Shown piece by piece: positions 44,645 through 52,840 of a DNA stretch of 64,000 nt (position 1 is its first letter; the number at the start of each line of letters is the position of its first letter). Origin of the DNA: Boesenbergia rotunda (taxonomy: Eukaryota; Streptophyta; Magnoliopsida; Zingiberales; Zingiberaceae); NCBI GenBank assembly GCA_024364735.1, contig JAGFNQ010008307.1, positions 62,001-126,000 of the forward strand, in the 5' to 3' direction. A program made the translations under genes and the position numbers. The notes under the pieces are model-generated. The model searched no databases. It worked only from the letters and a program-made list of their open reading frames with translations, and was not told where the DNA came from.

Positions 44645-45773
44645 CATTCAAGAACTCCGCTTGCCTGCATGCCCCATGCAGCATCTTGAAAGAAAAAGGT
44701 CCAAATTTGTTCCGCTGCTGATCGTTGGTTCTAGTATCTGTTTCGTGTTGTTGTCGATTACCATCTTTGTTCTTATTTACCGGAGGAAGAGCAAAAAAAT
44801 GGAATCGACGCCATTGTCTTCTCGTTTGCATATCCAGTACCCAATGATATCATATGCTGAGTTGTCGAGATCTACAGCAGGATTCGATGCCACCAATCTA
44901 ATAGGCAGAGGAAGCTACGGCTCGGTGTACAAAGCGACCCTGGATTATGAGAACATAACTGTTGCCGTGAAGGTGTTCGACCTCCAACGATTGGGATCCT
45001 CCCATAGTTTTACAGCGGAATGCGAGGCTTTAAGTCTCATCCGCCACCGGAATCTCATCAAGATCATAACCTGCTGCTCAAGCATCGACTTGAACGGCGA
45101 CGACTTCAAGGCCTTGGTCTTCGAATTCATGCCCAACAAGAGCTTAGACAGATGGTTGCACCCACATCTTGAAGAAGATCGGCATCAACATGCAAGAAAT
45201 CTAAGCCTGACACAGAGGTTGAACATAGGAATCGATGTCGCTGAAGCGTTGGAATATCTTCACAGCAACTGCAAACCACCAGTGGTCCACTGCGATCTAA
45301 AGCCTAGCAACATTCTCCTGGACGAGGAGATGGTGGCTCACGTTGGCGATTTCGGGCTCGCCAAGCTCCTCCCCGAAGGAATGAGCAGGAGCTTGTCTGA
45401 CAGAAGCAACTCACTTGGATTGCGAGGCACCATTGGCTATGCCCCTCCAGGTGAAACCAAACAACTAATGACACAATTGCTAAACTTCACTTGATTATCC
45501 ATTTGCTTATGCTTATGCCTTTGCAGAGTACGGAGAATGTAGTCCTGTTTCCACAAGCGGCGATGTGTACAGTTTCGGAGTGCTGCTGATGGAGTTACTG
45601 ACAGGGAAGAGCCCTCTCGACGACATGTTTGAGGACGGGCTTACTCTGCCCACGCTATTGGAGACGAGAGGAGCCTTGGAGATTGTCGATCCAGCTTCGC
45701 TCCGGCATGAAAATGGAACGAACTCGTCGATTAGTATAGAAGAGTGTTCGATTTCCATTGCAAGGATCGGTCT
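44645..45773 (+). pseudogene. LRR receptor kinase, part 2: membrane segment and non-RD kinase
   Basis: In the next frame the sequence continues 'IQELRLPACP', a juxtamembrane 'ERKRSKFV', a transmembrane helix ('LLIVGSSICFVLLSITIFVL'), then the kinase: 'LIGRGSYGSVYKA' (Gly loop), 'VAVKVF' (ATP lysine), 'HCDLKPSNILL' (catalytic loop with Cys in place of Arg of HRD, so non-RD), 'VGDFGLAKLL' (DFG) and 'GTIGYAPP'. A 76-bp intron (45451-45526) splits the codon after 'GYAPP', and exon 2 resumes 'YGECSPVSTSGDVYSFGVLL'. Kinase motifs are intact. The reading is cut at 45773 by a Copia insertion, which gives an early stop after 'IGLVRK'. Its last 31 codons are at 49712-49804. Non-RD LRR kinases are typical of immune receptors. 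Confidence 0.93.
45451..45526 (+). other. Intron of the receptor-kinase gene (76 bp)
   Basis: Donor ccag|gtgaaa and acceptor ttgcag|agtacgg split a codon in phase 1 between the 'GYAPP' and 'YGE' segments. This is the conserved intron place in LRR-XII receptor kinases. The intron is T-rich and short. Confidence 0.88.
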
Positions 45774-46136
45774 TGTGAGAAAATAATTAATCCAGACATT
45801 AATTATCATCATATTTTATTTTTTATTTTATTCTGATAATTTTATGACTTAGTCTTAGATTAGCCTTTCCTATTTTAATAGGATAACTAGAGAATTAGTC
45901 TCCCTATTTTTATTTCTATTTTATTGGGATAAATCATCACTAAGTTTTGTTCGTGGTGTATTTAAAGGGTCCCAGAGGCATGTGAAACATTGTCTCAGTT
46001 TTATTGTAAGTTTGTTTCTTCCAGAAAATAAATTCGTTCGTTCTTCTTTCGTTCTTTCGGATTTTTCGTTTTCTTTTTGTTCCTCTTGCGTATTGGTGTG
46101 GTTCTTGGGTGCGCTATTCTTTGATCTGGGCCAACA
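45774..46136 (+). repeat. 5' LTR of the Copia element in the kinase gene
   Basis: TG...CA ends, 363 bp. A TATA-like gtatttaaaggg lies at about 45957, followed by a T-rich region with aaataaattcg near 46026 (possible polyadenylation site). It is identical to the 3' LTR except at one site. Confidence 0.97.
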
Positions 46137-46138
46137 AT

Positions 46139-46155
46139 TGGTATCAGAGCTTTGG
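46139..46155 (+). other. Primer-binding site of the Copia element
   Basis: tggtatcagagctttgg starts two bases after the LTR and complements the 3' end of initiator tRNA-Met. Confidence 0.9.
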
Positions 46156-46192
46156 TAGTATAGAGCAACCAAAAATCCATATTTCCACAAAA

Positions 46193-49100
46193 ATGTCGAG
46201 CATCGTAGCGAAGGAGAACGGCGGAGTGTCATTTCCCTATCCGATGCTAAACCCTCACAATTATACTGTATGGGCAATAAAGACAGAGGCAATTCTCGAT
46301 GCCCAGGGAGTCTGGGAGGCGGTGGAGCCAGAGAAAGAAGCCCAGGTGGATGCAAAGAAGGACAAAAAGGCACGTGCATACATCTTACAGTGTGTCCCCG
46401 AAGACATTCTTCTCCAAATCGCAACAAAGAAGACGGCGAAAGAAGTCTGGGACAGTCTCAAACTGAGGTACCTAGGCAGTGAACGAGTGAAGAAGGCACG
46501 CGTACAAACGTTAAAGAGCGAATTTGACGCCCTCCGGATGAAGGAGACCGATACAATTGATGAGTTTGCTGGCAAACTCAGCGCTATGAGCAGCAAATTC
46601 TCCACTCTTGGTGCCACGCTTGAAGATTCCTCGTTGGTAAAGAAGTTACTCGATTCTGTCCCTGATAAATTCTTCCCTATTGTTGCTGGTATTGAGCAGT
46701 TTCACGACCTTGAGACTATGCCGTTTGAGGAGACTATCGGGCGATTGAAGGCGTACGAGGAACGAACACTACGATTACGCGGCAATACCAACGACACTGA
46801 AGGTGAACTCCTACTTACTCATGCCGAATGGCAAAAGCGACAAAAAGGGAGCAGCGTGGACACTCCATCAGAAGGCAAGGGGCGCGGGTCCAGCGGCCCT
46901 AATCGTGGCAAGTGGCGTGGGCGAGGGCGCGATCGTGGTCATGGTACGCAGCGCCAAGACAGTGCAGGAGGCACTAGCGGCAACAACAGTGGCACCCGTG
47001 ACAAGAGACACATAAAGTGTTTCAATTGTGAGAAAATGGGGCATTATGCGTCCGAATGCTACAGCAAGCGTCGAGATGATGAGGCTCACCTCACTTGCGA
47101 CACCGATGAAGAGCCAGCACTGATGATGAGCGTGTCCCACGAGGAGTCTCACGCTAGCCGAGAGCGGCAAGATATAATTCTGCTCAGTGAAGAAAGGTTT
47201 CTTCCAGAGATGTGTCGCAACGTTAAGAAAGGGAAAGATAAAGACGTCTGGTACCTTGACAACGGTGCCAGCAACCACATGACGAGTCATCGCGAGAAGT
47301 TTCAAGAACTAGATGAAACCATCACCGGGAGGGTGAGGTTTGGCGATGGATCAACCATAGAGATCATGGGCAAAGGGACGGTTGTGTTCGAATGCAAGAA
47401 CGGCGATCAGAAGGCTCTCCATGAGGTATACTACATTCCAAAACTTTGTAGTAATATCATCAGTCTTGGTCAATTGACAGAAACTGGGAACGAGGTGCAC
47501 ATGGAAGGAGATGCCATGAAGGTGATTGATGGGAGCAGGAAGCTCTTGATGCTGGTAAAGCGAACACAAAATCGCTTGTACAAGATAACCTTGAAGACAT
47601 TCAAGCAAGACTGTCTCCTAGCAAGCCTAGAAGACCCAACTTGGTTGTGGCATGCAAGGCTCGGGCATGTAAATTTTCATGACTTGAAGCTACTGGGGGA
47701 GAAGAAATTGGCGGTTGATATGCCACTACTGCCCCAGCCGAACAAGCTTTGCGAGGTGTGTGTGATCGCCAAGCATGCAAGATTGCCGTTCCCGTACCAA
47801 GCAAACTTTAGAGCAAAGAAGCCGTTAGAACTTCTCCATGCTGATATTTGCGGGCCAATCTCACCATCAAAGAGTGATACATTCCAGGCATTCAAGAAGT
47901 TCAAATTCCTGACAGAGAACAAGACTGAGTACAAGATCAGAACACTCCGGGCAGATCGAGGCGGCGAGTTTCTATTCACGGAGTTTACTCGATTCTGTGA
48001 AAATGAAGGAATCGAGCGGCGCCTCACGGCTCCCTACACCCCTCAACAGAATGGTGTCGTGGAGCGCCACAACCGCACTATGATGGCCATGGCGAGATCT
48101 CTCCTCAAGGGTACACATATGCCGGCAAGGTTCTGGGGAGAAGCGGTTAGGCATGCTGTCTATCTGCTAAACCGTCTCCCAACTAAGGCACTAGGAGAGC
48201 GTACACCATTTGAAGCTTGGATGGGGAGAAAGTCAAATCTTGCTCACTTGAGAGTGTTCGGTTGTGTTGCATATGTGAAAAACACAACCCCTCATCTGAA
48301 GAAACTTGACGACAGAAGCTCACCCATGGTATACTTGGGTGTCGAGGAAGACTGCAAAGCTCATCGCTTGTTTGATCCAAGCCATGACAAGCTACAAGTA
48401 AGTAGAGATGTCATATTTCAAGAAAATTCTAAATGGACATGGAATGCAGGTGCTAACAATGAAGAAAACTTGCCGAGTTTTATGATGCTGGATCCGCTTT
48501 ACTGCGACGAGGCGATTGTTGCAGCAGACGTTGAGGCAGGGGCGGAAAATGTCATACCATCAGCAGCAGCCATGGCACCCATGACAAGAGCATCAAGTCC
48601 ATCTACTCCATCGTCGAACTCTAGTCCATCTACACTATCATCGAACTCGAGTCCATCTACACCATCATCGAACGCCCGTGCAACTACCTCGCCTCCGGTA
48701 ACAAACACTCCCGATTCTTATAAAGGGCCAGTCCGCTATAGGTCCCTTGCCGATATCTACGCCAACACTGAGGAAGTGGTTGGTATTGATGAAGAGCTGA
48801 TGATGGTGGCGTATGATGAGCCAACAAGTTATCAAGAAGTTGCAACTGAGGCTTGTTGGTACGAAGCAATGGAGGAAGAATTGAAATCAATTGAGATGAA
48901 CAAGACCTGGACGCTAACTGAACTCCCATTAGGCCGCAAACCTATCGATCTAAATTGGGTGTTCAAATTGAAGAAAGATTCAGATGAGAAAGTTGTTAAG
49001 CACAAAGCAAGATTAGTTGCTAAAGGCTATGTACAACGACAAGGCATCGACTTTGAAGAGGTTATGCATTGTCGTCATCTTCACATGGTGCTGTGTTGTC

Positions 49101-49339
49101 TTATCTTCATATATGTCCCCAGCCAGGTTTGGATTATATTGCTGGATTGGTTACATTGGAAGTGGAAGATGGCAACGCTTCACATGATGCTCTTCAGCAT
49201 CCCAAACTGTCTGGAGAAACTACAATACAAAATGCAGTTACAGAGGTTGCTGCCATGGTGGGGGAGAATGCCAGGAGTGAAGTTAGCCACCATGCGACAA
49301 CTACTCGGTGTCCGTGATTTACAGCCATGTCTGGATTAG
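46193..49339 (+). CDS. Copia gag-pol, internally deleted but open
   Basis: A single frame of 1048 codons from the ATG at 46193 (MSSIVAKENGG). Gag is at about 1-215, followed by an Arg/Gly-rich linker and a CCHC knuckle CFNCEKMGHYASEC near 276. Protease is near 353 ('WYLDNGASNHM', with DNG where DTG/DSG is common), and pre-integrase 'LWHARLGH...CEVCVIAKHA' near 483. Integrase has 'HADICGP', then a short in-frame deletion removing the usual DDxSR segment, then 'ADRGGEF' and 'QQNGVVERHNRT' (D, D, E residues still present). A Ser/Pro/Thr-rich linker leads to the reverse-transcriptase start ('LNWVFKLKK', 'RLVAKGYVQRQGIDFEEV') near 935-955. There homology stops: the YxDD box and RNase H are absent, and the last 90 codons are unrelated. 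It could still give particle proteins but not copy itself. Confidence 0.9.
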   Translation: MSSIVAKENGGVSFPYPMLNPHNYTVWAIKTEAILDAQGVWEAVEPEKEAQVDAKKDKKARAYILQCVPEDILLQIATKKTAKEVWDSLKLRYLGSERVKKARVQTLKSEFDALRMKETDTIDEFAGKLSAMSSKFSTLGATLEDSSLVKKLLDSVPDKFFPIVAGIEQFHDLETMPFEETIGRLKAYEERTLRLRGNTNDTEGELLLTHAEWQKRQKGSSVDTPSEGKGRGSSGPNRGKWRGRGRDRGHGTQRQDSAGGTSGNNSGTRDKRHIKCFNCEKMGHYASECYSKRRDDEAHLTCDTDEEPALMMSVSHEESHASRERQDIILLSEERFLPEMCRNVKKGKDKDVWYLDNGASNHMTSHREKFQELDETITGRVRFGDGSTIEIMGKGTVVFECKNGDQKALHEVYYIPKLCSNIISLGQLTETGNEVHMEGDAMKVIDGSRKLLMLVKRTQNRLYKITLKTFKQDCLLASLEDPTWLWHARLGHVNFHDLKLLGEKKLAVDMPLLPQPNKLCEVCVIAKHARLPFPYQANFRAKKPLELLHADICGPISPSKSDTFQAFKKFKFLTENKTEYKIRTLRADRGGEFLFTEFTRFCENEGIERRLTAPYTPQQNGVVERHNRTMMAMARSLLKGTHMPARFWGEAVRHAVYLLNRLPTKALGERTPFEAWMGRKSNLAHLRVFGCVAYVKNTTPHLKKLDDRSSPMVYLGVEEDCKAHRLFDPSHDKLQVSRDVIFQENSKWTWNAGANNEENLPSFMMLDPLYCDEAIVAADVEAGAENVIPSAAAMAPMTRASSPSTPSSNSSPSTLSSNSSPSTPSSNARATTSPPVTNTPDSYKGPVRYRSLADIYANTEEVVGIDEELMMVAYDEPTSYQEVATEACWYEAMEEELKSIEMNKTWTLTELPLGRKPIDLNWVFKLKKDSDEKVVKHKARLVAKGYVQRQGIDFEEVMHCRHLHMVLCCLIFIYVPSQVWIILLDWLHWKWKMATLHMMLFSIPNCLEKLQYKMQLQRLLPWWGRMPGVKLATMRQLLGVRDLQPCLD

Positions 49340-49348
49340 GGGGAGTAA

Positions 49349-49711
49349 TGTGAGAAAATAATTAATCCAGACATTAATTATCATCATATTTTATTTTTTA
49401 TTTTATTCTGATAATTTTATGACTTAGTCTTAGATTAGCCTTTCCTATTTTAATAGGATAACTAGAGAATTAGTCTCCCTATTTTTATTTCTATTTTATT
49501 GGGATAAATCATGACTAAGTTTTGTTCGTGGTGTATTTAAAGGGTCCCAGAGGCATGTGAAACATTGTCTCAGTTTTATTGTAAGTTTGTTTCTTCCAGA
49601 AAATAAATTCGTTCGTTCTTCTTTCGTTCTTTCGGATTTTTCGTTTTCTTTTTGTTCCTCTTGCGTATTGGTGTGGTTCTTGGGTGCGCTATTCTTTGAT
49701 CTGGGCCAACA
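49349..49711 (+). repeat. 3' LTR of the Copia element in the kinase gene
   Basis: 363 bp, preceded by a purine-rich primer tract and followed by the second ggtct. One base differs from the 5' LTR (49513). Confidence 0.97.
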
Positions 49712-49804
49712 GGTCTCGCATGCACCAAACGCATGCCCGGGGATCGAATGCGCATGCCCGATGTCGTTGTTCAGCTACGGGGCATCAGGAATTTGTTAGT
49801 CTGA
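49712..49804 (+). pseudogene. LRR receptor kinase, part 3: displaced C-terminal end
   Basis: After the Copia element the kinase frame resumes, allowing for the 5-bp duplication. It encodes the start of the usual LRR-XII C-terminal helix ('ACTKRMPGDRMRMPDVV', where the family has a Cys followed by a Pro-x-x-Arg-Met motif) and then 'QLRGIRNLLV' and a stop at 49802-49804. The fit to the family's C-terminus shows that, apart from the insertion and the 6-G shift, the gene was complete. Confidence 0.9.
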
Positions 49805-50307
49805 GACGAAGGAAGAATTGAACCGGGAAAAAATTGTTTTTTTTTCAGAAAACAACGAAATAAAAGAGGGAGAGTTTTTTAGTTAAGCGACGCTTTTAAT
49901 TCCAATGGATAAGGTTGAAACAAGGAAGCCAATCGACGGTCACGATTGCCCAGCCCATCTAGGTAATTCCGAGCCCATCGGGAATTCCGAGGTGCTTTAT
50001 TAAATCCCTTGCTTCGCTCACCTTTTCGCATACCTTTCTTCTACCTCGTCTTCCTCGATTCTTAGTTGCTCGGCGCCCGGCGGAAGCTATCTCTTCATAG
50101 ATGATATTTCAATATATTATCGATCAAAGGAGGAGCATCAACATCATCTTAAAATTATTGATATGAAAATTTCATGATAAAAACAGGCTATGTTTGATAG
50201 GGATAATATAATCGAATCTATAATGTAATCAAGTTTGTAATGTGATGTAATGTAATATTATATAACTATGTTGGGTAACGAGTTATATATAATCTTTGAT
50301 AATCATA
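49805..50307. other. 3' flank of the kinase gene, no further gene seen
   Basis: acgaaataaaagaggg at about 49855 may be a polyadenylation signal. From about 50185 a degenerate copy of MITE-like sequence (ggctatgtttgatagggataat) precedes the MITE at 50308. Confidence 0.45.
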
Positions 50308-50730
50308 GGCTGCGTTTGGTGAAAGATAATCCATCCTGTAATGTAATCAAAGATTAGCGGTTGACAACCGACAACGACGACCGACGACCATGGTTGATGG
50401 CTACCGTCGATGCCGGTCGGCCGACGACCGGCGACCAAAGACCGACGACCGGCGGCCGGAGACCGGCTGGCCGACGACCGACGGCCGACGATCGGCTGTC
50501 GACCGACGGCCGACCAGCGACCGCCGCAGCCCGGCCGACGACTTTACAAGCTGTAATGTAATCATATTACATCATTTTAATTTTGTAATCGAGATTATAA
50601 ATCTTGAGTCACTTTTGTAATCGAGATTTCATTACATTACAATTTTAAAATTATTCCAAACAAAAGAATCCAACTTGTAATATAATCTTGATTACATTAC
50701 AGGATGGATTACTTCCTACCAAACGCAGCC
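50308..50730. mobile_element. MITE (423 bp), PIF/Harbinger (Tourist)-like, with GC-rich core
   Basis: The left end ggctgcgtttggtgaaagat and the right end (ccaaacgcagcc) form an inverted repeat of about 45 bp with few mismatches, including aatccatcctgtaatgtaatc. The flanks are ata / tta, an imperfect form of the 3-bp TWA duplication typical of Harbinger MITEs. The centre (50360-50540) is a GC-rich run of degenerate ccgacgacc units, unlike the AT-rich arms. Frames across it are low-complexity artefacts. Confidence 0.75.
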
Positions 50731-50734
50731 TTAT

Positions 50735-52037
50735 ATGCAAAGTTTAATAAATATATTTTTTACCTTGTTTACGTGGGATTTCTAGGATATTTAATCTCTA
50801 ATAAAGGAATTTCAATAGACCGTCAAAAAATTAAAGTGGTTGATAGATGGGAACAATCAAAATCAGGGAAGGAGATCACAGTTTGCTTGATTTAGTTGGG
50901 TACTATCGAAGATTTGTTAAAGGATTTTCTAGTATTACTGTACCTTGATCCGGTTGATTAGAAAAAGAGCTAAGTTTACTTGGTCTGAGATTTGTGAAGC
51001 AAGCTTTCAAGAGCTCAAGCAAATATTAGTGAGTGCTCTTGTGTTAGTTATTCCTTTTGGAGAAGATGATTGCATCCTTTACACTATGCATTTATTAAGG
51101 ATTAGGGGCAATTTTAATGCAACATAGTCGAGTGGTAATTTATGCTTTTTGTCAATTAAAAGATCATGAGAAGAATTATTTTGTACATAATTTAGAGTTA
51201 AGAGTTATCATTTTTACCCTTTAAGATTTGAAGATATTATTTCTACGGTATTACTTTTAAGATATTCATTGATCACATGAGTTTGAAATAACTTTTCAAA
51301 CAGAAAGAGTTAAACCTTTGACAAAGAAGGTCGATGGAATTTCTAAATGACTATGACTGCACTATCAAATACAACCCTGGAAATGTTAATGTAGTAATAG
51401 ATGCATTGACCAGAAAGTCTAGAGGTGTATTAGTATGTCAAAAGATGATAGTTACTGAGATAGTCAGACAATCTTTAGAGTTAGATTTGGCAGAGGTGCA
51501 TGGGTCAGACATATCATGGCATATTGGTCTCCTTGATCGTGCAATCCCCATTGGTTGAGTGGATCAAGGAAAGTCAGATGGAAGATTAATAGCAACTAAA
51601 TTGGAGTTAGACCCGAAGCCAGATTTTGCTCATCATGCGGACGGATCTCTTCGGTTTCGAGCAAGATTGTGCATTCCTAAGGTACACCGTATGAAGGAAG
51701 ATCTCTTGAGAGAAGCACATCGATCCAGATTTTTAGTCCTTCCGAGTTATACTCGGATGTATCAAGACTTGAAGCAATCATATTGATGGAAAGGTATGAA
51801 AAGGGATATTGTAGATTTTATAGCTCAGTGCCTAGTTTGCCAGTAAATTAAGACAGAACACCAGAGACCAGTCGGGTTACTCCAGACGATCGCAATGCCA
51901 GAATGGAAATGGCAGCATGTCATGGGGTTACCAAGGACCCAGAGGAGACATGATTCGATTCGGATGATCGTTAATCGATTAATCAAATTAGCACATTTGT
52001 TGCCGATTCGTAGGACGAAATCTCTAGATCATCTAGC
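50735..52037 (+). pseudogene. Chromovirus-type Gypsy pol fragment (RT end, RNase H, integrase start)
   Basis: In changing frames it reads 'GFLGYLISNKGISIDRQKIK' (RT end), 'LIRKRAKFTWSEICEASFQE' and 'RRWMEFLNDYDCTIKYNPG' (RNase H region, in pieces), then 'RFRARLCIPKVH' and 'EAHRSRF...YTRMYQDLKQSY' with 'CLVCQ' (HHCC zinc-binding part of integrase), 'QTIAMPEWKWQHV', 'LLPIRRTKSLDHLA'. This is the order in plant chromoviruses (Tekay/Del-like). At least six frame breaks and small deletions are seen. It stops at 52037, where the continuation appears on the opposite strand. Confidence 0.8.
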
Positions 52038-52375
52038 ATAGTTCACCAACCTCATCCCATAAGATAGAAGTTCTATATGCTTTGCCATAAAGTACTTCAA
52101 ACGGTGCTATCTAAATAGCAGAGTGATAACTGTTATTATAAGTAAACTCTACCAAATGTAAATGATCCTCCCAACTACTTTCAAAATCTAATACATAACC
52201 ACGCAAAAGATCCTCAAGAGTCTAGATACTGCGCTCTGGCTATCAATCAGTCTAAGAATGAAAAGCGGTGCTAAAGCACAGTTCGGTACCCAAAGCCTTT
52301 TGGAAACTTTGCCAAAATCTCAAAGTAAAGCATGGATCTTGATCAGCAATAATACTGATGGGAATACCATGGAGA
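52038..52375 (-). pseudogene. Inverted integrase segment of the same chromovirus type
   Basis: The minus strand reads 'LHGIPISIIADQDPCFTLRF' (second catalytic Asp region), 'FWQSFQKALGTELCFSTAFH', 'LEDLLRGYVLDF', 'WEDHLHLVEFTYNNSYHSAI' and 'FEVLYGKAYRTSILWDEVGE'. This is the integrase core that should directly follow the plus-strand piece ending at 52037, but here it is inverted. Three in-frame stops are present. Confidence 0.82.
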
Positions 52376-52840
52376 TTATTATTTACCCTCCAACCATTTT
52401 ATTATTTTAATCCATTTCTCCATTTATAATATCATTTTAATCTCCTTTTTGAAAATAATTATACAAGCATATTCCAAAAGTGAACGATGGGGATGACGAG
52501 TCACCAAAGCCCAATCCACGACGATGGTGACGAGGAGAAAATATCCACGCCTTGCGAGATTAACACGAGCATTAAAGGGAATGCACCGGGAGATTTTTCG
52601 GTGGAGCTCTCTCCGACGCTTAAGTCAGAACTTTTATCTTTTTCGGAGGACAATGAGGAATCAAATTTACTATCAGTTCGAAAAGCTTACCCTCTTACCT
52701 AGAGGTCGAGGCATCTTATATACCTGAGATCTTGGTCACACGTGTCCCCACATTCTCCTCCACATCCCTTAATCATTGGTTACTTGATAGATATCCTATC
52801 TTTTGGTAACGGTCGCTGCAAGCCAGGATACCAGCGAGCC
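52376..52840 (-). mobile_element. LTR remnant of the second Tat-type Gypsy element
   Basis: On the minus strand 52650-52540 reads 'aagcgtcggagagagctcc' and 'taatctcgcaaggcgtgg', corresponding to the region 31200-31290 of the other LTR (cgtcggagtggactcc, taatctcacagggc). A minus-strand TATA (52722-52715, tatataag) lies upstream. Ends are not clear. It lies past the antisense gene, as the 3' LTR does in the first element. Confidence 0.6.

Larger units (their letters stand above)
45774..49711 (+). mobile_element. Copia element (3938 bp) inserted in the kinase exon; LTRs nearly identical
   Basis: LTRs of 363 bp (45774-46136 and 49349-49711) start tgtgagaaa and end gggccaaca. They differ by one base by eye (C at 45938, G at 49513). 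Target duplications ggtct (45769-45773, 49712-49716) are identical. A primer site (46139) and polypurine tract (ggattagggggagtaa before 49349) complete the structure. Internal deletions remove most of reverse transcriptase and all RNase H, so the copy must have moved with enzymes supplied by a relative. At a commonly used LTR rate of 1.3e-8 per site per year, one difference in 363 implies roughly 0.1 million years, with a wide error. Confidence 0.97.

Noticed and set aside
50361..50620. Arg/Asp/Thr-rich open frames
   Set aside because: They come from degenerate ccgacgacc repeats in the MITE core.
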